NCBI GenBank assembly: GCA_965248855.1
Contig: CBDFKQ010000025.1
Span: 1-64,000, forward strand
Reading direction: 5' to 3'
Source: CBDFKQ01 sp965248855
GTDB taxonomy: Bacteria; Bacteroidota; Bacteroidia; Cytophagales; 172606-1
Length of the DNA: 64,000 bases
Shown here: one piece after another, positions 20,275 through 28,996 of the stretch
Layout of the letters: every line of letters starts with the position of its first letter
How positions within the stretch are numbered: position 1 is the first letter of the stretch
Notes under the pieces: model-generated
The model's input: the letters and a program-made list of their open reading frames with translations, nothing else
What the model was told of the DNA's origin: nothing
Database searches by the model: none
Position numbers and translations under genes: made by a program

Positions 20275-23200
20275 ATGCAATTATTAAAAAAGCTGCTTCG
20301 TTTTTTATATAAATTTTTAACGAGGTTTATTTACTGGTCATTAATATTATCTCTTGTAATATTTACTTTATTACAGCTTCCCTTTGTTCAAACTTATTTG
20401 GCCGGGAAAGCCACGTCTTATCTTTCCGGAAAAACAAAATATCCAATTACTATTAGTGAAGTAAGTATAAGATGGTTAAATATTGCTTCATTAAAAGATG
20501 TAAAAGTAAAAGATTTGCAGGGCAATCAAATGATTGATGTTCCGGAGCTTACCGTTGATTTTTACTTACCCGATTTTTTTAGTAAAAGAGATATATGGCT
20601 TAATGAAGTTACTTTAAATAAGGCAAATGTTCGCTTAGTAGTTAATAAAAACGGCGATATAAACATGGATGATTTTGTAATTGCCTTAAGTAATTTAAAT
20701 GAATCGACCGACACTACTCACAGCGATAACCACGCAAAATTCGGAATCAGGCATATACGCTTGCTTGATTCATATTTTTCATACAATGAAAAGCAAAGTG
20801 ACAGCATAAAAAACGGAATTGATTATTTACATTTTGGATTAAAAAAATTAAATGGCGATGCCTTTAATTTTTTTATTTTAGGTGATTCCATCTCCCTCGA
20901 AGCAAAAGCTTTGACTGCTATTGATCAGGCAACAAATTGGCATATTCAATCGCTAAGTACTGATTTTTTATATTGTAAAAAATCGATGGCTTTTCGTAAA
21001 CTAGAGGGTATGATGGGGAGTAGTATAATTAAAAATGAATTAATTTTTAATTATACTACTCCCGGAGAAATGGGTGATTTTATTGATAAAGTTAAAATTT
21101 CCGCAAACCTCGACAGTACCATTGTTTCTGTTCCCGACCTTGCCCTCTTTGCCCCTCAACTCAAAAATTATAACGATGATTGGACAATAAGCGGAAAATT
21201 TAGAGGGACAATAAAAAAATGCAGGATAAGGGATTTTGATCTTTATTTTGGCAAGAAAAGTCATTTAAAAGGTGCGGTTTCATTAGAAGGGCTGCCAAAT
21301 TTTGATGGTACTTTTATTAATTTTTCTTTTTCTCCATCAAAGATAATTACATCCGATCTTTCACAATATATTCATAATCATTTCACTAATCAAACCATAC
21401 AGAAATTCGGTTTCATTAATTTTCACGGCCATTTTCAGGGATTTACCAACAATTTTGTATCCGATGGAATATTTCATACAGGTTTAGGTGGTTTTGAATC
21501 TGATTTAAGTTTACAACTCGCCAAAAACTCTGATGATTCGAAATATAAAGGCCAATTAATAACGCACGATTTGGATTTGGGTACCTTAATTGAACAACCG
21601 GATTTGGTGCAAAAATTAGATATGAATGGGACTATCGAAGGAAAAGGATTTACTGTAGGCAATGGCAGTATTTCTATTCAGGCCAATGTACCACGAATAG
21701 GAATTAATTTTTACGATTATAAAAATATAAAAGTTAATGGGAAATTAGTGAAACAAAGTTTTAAAGGATTTTTAGATATAAAAGACCCCAACGTAATATT
21801 TACGGCTAATGGTGAAGTTGATCTTAGAAACAATAAAAATCTTTTTGATTTAGTTGCCAATGTTGAAAAGGTTGATATAATGGCTTTAGGTTATTCAAAA
21901 TCCCCTTTTAATATTAAAACACAACTTAATGTAAATTTTCAGGGCTTGGAAGCCGATAAAATTGTTGGGGAAGCAAAGTTTACAAAGTCAGAAATCAATT
22001 ACGGTACTAAAGATCTTTTGGTAGATTCTTTATATATTTCTTCTCAAAAAGACAGTACCCATAATAGAAATTTTCATTTAGTGTCAGATTTTATAAACGT
22101 TGATGCCCGGGGTAACTTCGAGTTTACTAAACTTATTGAAGATGCTAAAACTTTAACCAAAGAATACAAAATCAGCTTTCAAAATAATAAAACCCAATCC
22201 AAAAATTATTATCAGAAAAAATCTTCTAAAACACCTCAAAAATATAATATCAACTATAAAATTGACCTTACAGATGTTAATCCACTTCTTACCTTATTTT
22301 ATCCGTCTGTTACAATAAGTCCCGAAACACAAATTGAAGGGAATTTTTCGGCCGGTAAGAATTCAATATTTGCCTTTAATACCACTATAAAAAACATTAC
22401 GTATAATAATTACGCATTTCATAATTCTATTATAGATTTTAATACTTCGAAATTATATAATAATGCTTCCATCTTAGCATCTTGCTATATAAATTCTTCT
22501 AAACAAGAGCTTGCAAAAGCTGCTGAAACAGAAAAATTAACCCTTGAAGCCATTTGGTTTAACGATCATATTGAATTTGAAAACAATGTGAGGCAATATA
22601 AAACCGACAACTTTGCGAATTTAAAAGGTGATCTGTATTTCTTTGAAGACAGGATGGAAATGAAATTAAAACCATCCAGCATTCAGGTTTTGGATAAGAA
22701 TTGGCACTTTGCAAATGATAATTTAATCACATTCAGAGAGAAGGAAATTAATTTTAAAAATATTAAACTTGAAAACAGTTTTCATTATATCTCGCTTGAA
22801 GGTGATGTATCCAAGGATCCCGATAAGGAATTAAAATTAAGCATTCAGGATTTTGACATAACTATATTAAATCCTATCGTAAACAGTAAATTGCAGGGTA
22901 ATGCCAATGGATATGTTGTATTAAAAGATATCTATAATAATATTTTTCTTGATAGTCAATTAAATATTGAGGAATTGGTTATTGATAAATTTTTGATTGG
23001 GGATATTGAAGGAAAAGCTACATGGGATAACTCCATTCAAAAATTAAATATAAATTATGATATTAATCGCTTTAATGAACAGATACTTATTCTTACAGGT
23101 ACCTACGACCCAAATAATAAAACAAGCGCATTAAATATAAATATTAACTTAAATGACACGGATTTACAAATTTTAGAACCCTTTATAAAAGATGATTTAA

Positions 23201-24786
23201 GTAATTTGGGTGGCAAAGCCAAGGGAGAATTATTTTTAACCGGAAACTTAAATGCACCTATTTTAAAAGGTGAAGTGAACATTGTAAATGGAAAATTTAA
23301 ATATAATTACCTCAATACAACCTACACTTTTAACGACAAAATATATTTTTTAGTTAACCAAATAGGCGTAAAAAATTTACAGTTATTAGATGACAGTGGA
23401 AATAAGGCAATTATTAAAGGGGGTATTTTTCATGATGGATTCAAAAATTTCATATTAGATGTAACCGGTGTTTTCAATAATTTTAAAGTGCTTCAAACCA
23501 CTGCAAAAGAAGGATCTTCTTTTTATGGTACAGCAATCGTTTCAGGGGATTTTGGAATAAGCGGGACCTTTAAAAATTTAATAATAAAAGCAAACGCCAA
23601 AAGTGAAGCCGGAACCAAGATTTTTATTCCTGTAAGTCAATCCAGTGATATCGGTGATGAAGAATATATAAGTTTTGTAAGTAATAAATTAAAAGATTCC
23701 TCTTCAATAACTTCAAATAAACCGGATTTGAGTGGTGTTATCCTTGATTTTAATTTAGATATTACACCTGATGCTTATTGTGAAATTATTTTTGATATTC
23801 GTACCGGTGATATTATAAGGGGCTCAGGTAACGGTAAAATTAAAATGGAGATAGATACCAAGGGCAGTTTTAACATGTATGGCGATTTTATAATAGAAAA
23901 AGGCTTTTATAATTTTACTTTGCCCGGTATCGGATTTGTAAATAAAGAGTTTAATGTAAAGCAGGGAGGAAGAATAACTTGGAACGGCGATCCTTATGAA
24001 GCTAATTTGGATTTAAAAGCCACATACGAACAATATGCTTCTCTTAAACCAATTTTACAACTAGAACCAAATGAAATTGATAATCCGGTTTATAACCAGC
24101 GGGTTCCTGTAACTGTAATTTTATCCTTAACCGGTAGCTTATTAACTCCTCAAATTGATTTAAATATTGATTTGAAAGAATATCCTACAGATTTTGGTCC
24201 AAGAGGTGTATTGGCATTTTTATCAAAAATCAGAACAGATGAACAGGAATTAAACAGGCAGGCCTTTAGTTTAATTGTTCTAAAAAGGTTACAACCTGCC
24301 GGCTCTTTTAGCGGTGCACAAGGTTCGGCAATAAACAGCTTGAGTGAATTTTTATCAAATCAGTTAAGTTATTGGGTTTCTCAAGTTGATGAAAAGCTGG
24401 AATTTGATTTAAATGTAAATACGCTCGATGCTAATGCTTACGCTAATTTTCAATGGAGAATGTCATATTCCTTGTTAAAGGGGCGCTTAAAAATTACAAG
24501 AAATAATAATATAAATGCTTATAGTTCACAATCGCAAAATTTAATAGGTGAGTGGACAATAGAATATTGGCTTGCCAAAGATGGGAGGTTCAGGGTTAAA
24601 ATGTATAACAGAAATTCTCAAAATGTAATCAATGCCAGTAATTCTACTAATACTATGGCCGGGTTTAGTTTATTACATACCGCAAGCTTTAATAATTTAG
24701 GAGAGTTTTTAAGAAGGCGCCGAAAAAAAACTGATGAGCAAACACCCTCTCAGGAAAAAGATCCATTAAACCCTCCATTGCAATAA
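20275..24786 (+). CDS. Translocation and assembly module protein TamB family (DUF490)
   Basis: 1503 residues. One N-terminal membrane helix (IYWSLILSLVIFTLLQLPFV) is followed by a long beta-rich periplasmic region (AsmA/TamB-like, with repeated strand patterns), and the conserved DUF490 C-terminal domain (about 1100-1480) with GDFIIEKGFYNFTLPGIGF and PVTVILSLTGSLLTPQIDLN. Such proteins form a hydrophobic groove bridging inner and outer membranes for lipid transport or outer membrane protein assembly. No TamA/BamA partner is next to it. Confidence 0.88.
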   Translation: MQLLKKLLRFLYKFLTRFIYWSLILSLVIFTLLQLPFVQTYLAGKATSYLSGKTKYPITISEVSIRWLNIASLKDVKVKDLQGNQMIDVPELTVDFYLPDFFSKRDIWLNEVTLNKANVRLVVNKNGDINMDDFVIALSNLNESTDTTHSDNHAKFGIRHIRLLDSYFSYNEKQSDSIKNGIDYLHFGLKKLNGDAFNFFILGDSISLEAKALTAIDQATNWHIQSLSTDFLYCKKSMAFRKLEGMMGSSIIKNELIFNYTTPGEMGDFIDKVKISANLDSTIVSVPDLALFAPQLKNYNDDWTISGKFRGTIKKCRIRDFDLYFGKKSHLKGAVSLEGLPNFDGTFINFSFSPSKIITSDLSQYIHNHFTNQTIQKFGFINFHGHFQGFTNNFVSDGIFHTGLGGFESDLSLQLAKNSDDSKYKGQLITHDLDLGTLIEQPDLVQKLDMNGTIEGKGFTVGNGSISIQANVPRIGINFYDYKNIKVNGKLVKQSFKGFLDIKDPNVIFTANGEVDLRNNKNLFDLVANVEKVDIMALGYSKSPFNIKTQLNVNFQGLEADKIVGEAKFTKSEINYGTKDLLVDSLYISSQKDSTHNRNFHLVSDFINVDARGNFEFTKLIEDAKTLTKEYKISFQNNKTQSKNYYQKKSSKTPQKYNINYKIDLTDVNPLLTLFYPSVTISPETQIEGNFSAGKNSIFAFNTTIKNITYNNYAFHNSIIDFNTSKLYNNASILASCYINSSKQELAKAAETEKLTLEAIWFNDHIEFENNVRQYKTDNFANLKGDLYFFEDRMEMKLKPSSIQVLDKNWHFANDNLITFREKEINFKNIKLENSFHYISLEGDVSKDPDKELKLSIQDFDITILNPIVNSKLQGNANGYVVLKDIYNNIFLDSQLNIEELVIDKFLIGDIEGKATWDNSIQKLNINYDINRFNEQILILTGTYDPNNKTSALNININLNDTDLQILEPFIKDDLSNLGGKAKGELFLTGNLNAPILKGEVNIVNGKFKYNYLNTTYTFNDKIYFLVNQIGVKNLQLLDDSGNKAIIKGGIFHDGFKNFILDVTGVFNNFKVLQTTAKEGSSFYGTAIVSGDFGISGTFKNLIIKANAKSEAGTKIFIPVSQSSDIGDEEYISFVSNKLKDSSSITSNKPDLSGVILDFNLDITPDAYCEIIFDIRTGDIIRGSGNGKIKMEIDTKGSFNMYGDFIIEKGFYNFTLPGIGFVNKEFNVKQGGRITWNGDPYEANLDLKATYEQYASLKPILQLEPNEIDNPVYNQRVPVTVILSLTGSLLTPQIDLNIDLKEYPTDFGPRGVLAFLSKIRTDEQELNRQAFSLIVLKRLQPAGSFSGAQGSAINSLSEFLSNQLSYWVSQVDEKLEFDLNVNTLDANAYANFQWRMSYSLLKGRLKITRNNNINAYSSQSQNLIGEWTIEYWLAKDGRFRVKMYNRNSQNVINASNSTNTMAGFSLLHTASFNNLGEFLRRRRKKTDEQTPSQEKDPLNPPLQ

Positions 24787-24793
24787 CAAATAA

Positions 24794-25534
24794 TTAATTT
24801 TCTATTTCCCAAATATTTTTTTTATTAATAAATGCCTTTTTACCTTCCCATTCGGTTTGTATCCATATATCATTTTTGGCTGTATAGGCAAGCCTGTTGC
24901 CTTTGTTTATAATTTGAATAACTCCACACCCTGATGTAGCCGCTTCCATTAAATACGTGTTGTCGTTCTTTATAATAATATATTTTTGAACAGGCCTCAT
25001 ATTTATTAAAAACAAATACAATATTAAAATTATGATTACACCCGTATTTCGTTGAATAGAGATAAAATCTTTCCTAATTAATTTTGCAATTAGATTTATA
25101 AATAAAATGCCGCCAATTGCAAAAAACGACGTTACCAGATAAAGATAATATTTGTCATAAAAAGTCCAGAATACATTTTCATCTGTAATAGCGTATCCTT
25201 TAAGTCTATTTTTATCGGCAAGTTCATCCATTTTTTTGATTATTTTCTGATCAGGATGCAGTATATAATATCTGTTTAAATAATATAAACCTTGGGCATA
25301 ATCGCCTAAGCCTTCACTTATAAATGCCATCTTAAGGAACATATCCGGGTAGAAAATTGAATCATTTAAAGCTATTTCGTAATAATTTAAGGCTTCTTTA
25401 AATTTTTTTTGACGAAAATAAGTATCAGCCTCTTTTATAAGGTCAACATTATCAGCTCTTACCGGATAAGGAATAAAAAAGGCGAATGTAAGACCAATGA
25501 TAAAATAAAATATTTTTTTTGTTTGATGTTGCAT
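24794..25534 (-). CDS. TPR and SH3-like domain membrane protein (BatE-like)
   Basis: About 246 residues from ATG 25534 (MQHQTKKIFYFIIGLT); an upstream ATG at 25564 would add ten residues before the signal peptide. Order: signal peptide, two TPR-like repeats (about 35-105), two membrane helices (about 133-151 and 165-181), and a C-terminal SH3-like domain (about 190-246) containing WIQTEWEGKKAFINKKNIW. The layout resembles BatE of the Bacteroidota aerotolerance operons, but no BatA-D genes are nearby. It converges on tamB with a gap of 7 bases. Confidence 0.65.
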   Translation of the reverse strand: MQHQTKKIFYFIIGLTFAFFIPYPVRADNVDLIKEADTYFRQKKFKEALNYYEIALNDSIFYPDMFLKMAFISEGLGDYAQGLYYLNRYYILHPDQKIIKKMDELADKNRLKGYAITDENVFWTFYDKYYLYLVTSFFAIGGILFINLIAKLIRKDFISIQRNTGVIIILILYLFLINMRPVQKYIIIKNDNTYLMEAATSGCGVIQIINKGNRLAYTAKNDIWIQTEWEGKKAFINKKNIWEIEN

Positions 25535-25566
25535 TATAAAATCAGACTGGTATATTTGCACCACAA

Positions 25567-25593
25567 TTTACAAAAACGCTTTGTTTTTGTAAA
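25567..25593. repeat. 11-bp inverted repeat between the BatE-like gene and tRNA-Lys
   Basis: TTTACAAAAAC (25567-25577) pairs with GTTTTTGTAAA (25583-25593) across 5 bases. It lies upstream of both the BatE-like gene and the tRNA gene, so it may be an operator or a terminator-like structure rather than a normal end-of-gene terminator. Confidence 0.4.
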
Positions 25594-25620
25594 TTTAAAA
25601 TAATTTCTGTAATAAGAAAT

Positions 25621-25693
25621 GATTCCGTAGCTCAGCTGGTAGAGCACATCACTTTTAATGATGGGGTCCTGGGTTCGAATCCCAGCGGGATCA
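25621..25693 (+). tRNA. tRNA-Lys (anticodon UUU)
   Basis: A complete 73-base cloverleaf. Acceptor arm GATTCCG with CGGGATC (one G-U pair) and discriminator A; D arm GCTCAGCTGGTAGAGC; anticodon arm CATCA-CTTTTAA-TGATG with anticodon TTT; T arm CTGGG-TTCGAAT-CCCAG. The 3' CCA is not encoded. An integrase begins 180 bases downstream, so the 3' end of this gene is a likely attachment site. Confidence 0.97.
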
Positions 25694-25715
25694 CGTTTTT
25701 CGCCCCAAATGCTTA

Positions 25716-25750
25716 TTTAGAGGTTTATTGTTTTTCCATAAGCCTCTAAA
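25716..25750. repeat. Inverted repeat just after tRNA-Lys
   Basis: TTTAGAGG (25716-25723) pairs with CCTCTAAA (25743-25750); GCTTAT and ATAAGC partly overlap them as a second inverted pair. It may be a terminator for the tRNA transcript or part of the integrase core site. Confidence 0.35.
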
Positions 25751-25790
25751 TTCAATCTAGCCCCATATCAGCAGATAAATTTTTATTCCA

Positions 25791-25827
25791 AATCGCTTGC
25801 TAACTTCTTTGAATCGCTTGCTAACTT
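25791..25827. repeat. Two 16-bp direct repeats upstream of the integrase (possible arm-type sites)
   Basis: AATCGCTTGCTAACTT occurs at 25791-25806 and again at 25812-25827, a spacing of 21 bases or two helical turns. Tandem repeats of this kind between an attachment site and a tyrosine recombinase gene are typical arm-binding sites for the recombinase N-terminal domain. No third copy was found by eye. Confidence 0.6.
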
Positions 25828-25874
25828 TAGCCCGATTTAAATAACCTACCCAAGCTAATGTATTTTATAAAAAA

Positions 25875-27055
25875 ATGTCAATTTTATTTTGGCTGAGAAA
25901 AAACCAAAAAAATCGAAAAGGGGAATCCCCCGTCTGGTGTACCCTTACAATGGATAGCCATAAAACCGAGTTATCCTGTAATATTTCTATAAGGGAAACG
26001 GATTGGAACCAAATAAAACAAATGTCGGAAGGCTTACTGAAGGATTATCAAAACTCCCATTTGGAACAAATTTCCTTAAGGCTTTTACAAATTAAAATCC
26101 AACTTGATGCCATCGGCAAGCCATTCACTCCAAAAGATGTAAAAGAAAGGTATCTGGGCAAAAAAATACAACACCCGACTTTTTTGCAACAATATGATTT
26201 AATGGTTTCAGAGAAAAAAATTAAGAACCCGAATAGCAAGCCGGCCAGTTTTAAAAAATATCAAATCTTTAAAAAAAATTTTGTTTCGTTTTTAAATAGT
26301 ATCGGGCAAATAGATATTTATCCAAATGAGTTTTCGCCTACGTTAATGGACGCTTTTGAAATATTTTTATATGCGAATTTACGTAGCTGTTGCAAAAACC
26401 ATGCTTTCAGACATTTGGAAACCATAAAAGCAGTACAAAAATTTTGCATCCGTAAAGATTCCTTACACAATCTTGCTGCCACCGAATATATTACAACCAG
26501 GGAGAGGTCTAAAAATATTTTATTCTTGAAAAGTTATGAAGTTCGGAAATTAGAAACTTTTGATTTCAATTCAAAGCCTTTAGAGATAGCTGCTGATCTC
26601 TTTATGTTCCAATGCTGGACAGGTTTTGCTTATGTTGATTTATACCAATTCAATTATGATACCGACATAGAACTAATTAATGGTAAAGAATGGATAATTA
26701 AGCAAAGGCAAAAAACAGAAATTTTACCTCAACTACCTTTATTTCCAAAGGCAAAAGATATTTTAGAGAAATATGATCATAAGTTGCCTCTTTTAACAAA
26801 TCAAAACTATAATGACCATTTAAAAGTTATTGCAGGCTATTTGAATTTAAAATTTAATCTTACAACACATATCGCAAGGAAAACAGCTGGAACATTATGG
26901 CTTAATAACGGATTTCTTTAGATGTAGTAAGTAAAATGCTTGGCCACAAAAAAGTCCAGACAACTAAAGACATGTATACTTTTTTAGATTTGGAAAGAGT
27001 AGAAAGGGAAACGAGAATATTTTTTGAAAAGTCTTATGAAACAGAGATAGTTTAA
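25875..27055 (+). pseudogene. Bacteroidota-type tyrosine recombinase, frameshifted before the catalytic tyrosine
   Basis: The first 348 codons give an arm-binding domain (about 1-95), a SAM-like core-binding domain (about 110-205) and most of the catalytic domain, with box II HIARKTAGTLWLNNG (H-x-x-R). A one-base loss near 26908-26912 brings an early stop at 26919-26921. The other frame continues as LDVVSKMLGHKKVQTTKDMY to a stop at 27053-27055 and supplies the catalytic Tyr. Restored, the protein has about 392 residues, normal for this family. It lies next to tRNA-Lys and faces away from it, as integrases of tRNA-targeted elements do. Either inactivated or a sequencing indel. Confidence 0.88.
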
Positions 27056-27066
27056 TTTAATATATC

Positions 27067-27098
27067 AAAGAAACCTGGCATATTTGTCAGGTTTCTTT
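27067..27098 (+). terminator. Hairpin terminator after the integrase
   Basis: An 11-bp stem AAAGAAACCTG (27067-27077) with CAGGTTTCTTT (27088-27098) and a 10-base loop, 12 bases after the restored integrase stop. Confidence 0.8.
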
Positions 27099-27287
27099 AT
27101 AATTTATTTTTAATAATTTTTCAATTATTATCAGTTAAAATTGCTTTATAAAAAAATCCTAATACCTTTGTTTCACCATCACGTAATACCATTAAATTAA
27201 TTTTTTCTTTCCTCTTTCTGAAATAATATTTATTGGCTGAAAATAAATTGGAAACTTTTATTGCCCATTAACTTCATTAGATATTTC

Positions 27288-27313
27288 AAAACCCTTTCAC
27301 TACAAAGGGTTTT
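27288..27313 (+). promoter_or_regulatory. Short hairpin in the leader of the LRR gene
   Basis: AAAACCCTTT (27288-27297) and AAAGGGTTTT (27304-27313) pair across a 6-base loop, 45 bases before the LRR start. A T-rich stretch follows about 20 bases later. It could be a weak terminator or leader structure. The rest of 27099-27287 shows nothing I can name. Confidence 0.4.
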
Positions 27314-27358
27314 GGTTACTATTGATTATTTTTTTTAATATACTACCTTCACCATAAC

Positions 27359-28954
27359 ATGAAAAATTATTACCTGAATTTATTCGGGCTTGTAGTACTT
27401 TGTTTTGTTTTCACTCTTCATAGTTTTAGTCAAAGTAAACTTCTTTCCTTTCAGGAATTAAACGATAAAAACCAATTCATTTCTTTAAGAGAAGCGATTA
27501 AAAGCCCTTCAAAGGTTTATAAACTTGCCTTATGCGATTCACTCGGAAGCTTTCCTGATGAAATACTAAAATTTAAAAACCTTCAGATCCTTGAACTCAA
27601 CTTTACAGCTTTAGATCATATCCCTGCCGGTATATCCAAACTAAAGAATTTACAGGTACTTGATTTGAGTAATAATAAATTTAAGCATTTCCCACATGCT
27701 TTGCTTTTGCTTCCCAATTTAACAGTACTCAAACTTTCTGAAAACCAAATCGATTCCCTGCCAAAAGAACTGGCTACTTTAAAGAAACTTAAAGGCCTGC
27801 AAATTGTAAACAATAAAATAACTACTGTCCCAAGTGAAATACAAGTACTTAAGCTACCAGATTTACAGGTTAGGGGTTCATCCTTCAAAGGGTTATTGAG
27901 AAAAGAAGAACTGGCCGTAAGCAAAACCTTTGAAAGCCTCGAATCAGCTTTAAAGAACCCTGAAAGTGTTTATAAACTTTCATTGTCCAATATAAAAGAA
28001 CTTGGCCCGGATATTAGTAAATTTAAAAACCTGCAGGAACTGCATATAAATAATAATCAGTTAAGTTCTTTCCCTAAAGAAATCGGAGACTTAAAGAATT
28101 TGCAGGTACTCAATGCAGGCAACAATAAATTAACCGGTTTACCGGAAGAAATAGGGAATTTAAAAAACCTCGAGCATTTGAACATTGGCTTGAATAAAAT
28201 AACAAATCTTCCTGAAGGACTGGGAGGATTAGAAAAACTTACAAATTTACAAGCCGGTGGTAACCAGCTTACCTCTTTACCCAATTCCATTGAAAAGCTT
28301 GGTTCTTTACAAAACTTATTACTGGGTAATAATAAACTAAATACCCTGCCTGCTAATATCAATAAACTGACAAGCCTTGAAAACCTGCACGCACCCGAGA
28401 ACCAGATTACCGGCCTTCCTGAATTCCCGGGATTAAAAAAACTAAAAACTTTGCATATCGGTGGGAATAAGTTAAGTACTTTACCAACATCCATAGGCAA
28501 ACTCGAAGGCCTTAAAAGTTTAGACTTACAAGGCAATGCCTTAACTTCTTTACCAAATGAATTAGGTCAAATAAAGGGACTTGAAAAGCTTGGCATTTCA
28601 GGTAATAAACTTAGTTCATTGCCTGCCGACCTTTCAGGGCTTAAGTCCTTACAATCATTAGACTTAGAGGGAAACATGCTAACAACGCTTCCTGCTTCGA
28701 TAGGAAAGCTAGGCAGCCTTAAAATTCTCAACATTGGAAATAACAAACTCACCAAACTTCCCAAAGAAATGAGCGGGCTTACTAATTTGAAAGACCTTAA
28801 TGCCTGGGGCAATAAAATTACAAATGTACCTGACGGCCTTTCCAATTTAAAAAGCCTTGAAAAGTTCAGCTTGAATACAGAAGGCTGGAGTGCCGTTGAT
28901 TTAAGCAAGTTAAGGACAGGATTGAGTGGAACAATGGTAAGGCCAAACCTTTAA
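27359..28954 (+). CDS. Exported leucine-rich repeat protein
   Basis: 531 residues with a Sec signal peptide (MKNYYLNLFGLVVLCFVFTLHSFSQ) and about 17 repeats of 23 residues (consensus LPxxIgxLxxLxxLxLxgNxLtt), covering residues about 60-510 with a break near 170-205. The repeats are of the bacterial leucine-rich type that make a curved solenoid for protein binding. There is no type IX sorting tail, so it may stay in the periplasm or be surface-attached with the neighbouring Rhs protein, which begins 42 bases later and is probably cotranscribed. Confidence 0.88.
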   Translation: MKNYYLNLFGLVVLCFVFTLHSFSQSKLLSFQELNDKNQFISLREAIKSPSKVYKLALCDSLGSFPDEILKFKNLQILELNFTALDHIPAGISKLKNLQVLDLSNNKFKHFPHALLLLPNLTVLKLSENQIDSLPKELATLKKLKGLQIVNNKITTVPSEIQVLKLPDLQVRGSSFKGLLRKEELAVSKTFESLESALKNPESVYKLSLSNIKELGPDISKFKNLQELHINNNQLSSFPKEIGDLKNLQVLNAGNNKLTGLPEEIGNLKNLEHLNIGLNKITNLPEGLGGLEKLTNLQAGGNQLTSLPNSIEKLGSLQNLLLGNNKLNTLPANINKLTSLENLHAPENQITGLPEFPGLKKLKTLHIGGNKLSTLPTSIGKLEGLKSLDLQGNALTSLPNELGQIKGLEKLGISGNKLSSLPADLSGLKSLQSLDLEGNMLTTLPASIGKLGSLKILNIGNNKLTKLPKEMSGLTNLKDLNAWGNKITNVPDGLSNLKSLEKFSLNTEGWSAVDLSKLRTGLSGTMVRPNL

Positions 28955-28996
28955 TAGAATATATATATTAATTAAAATATAAATAACGTTTCCTTC

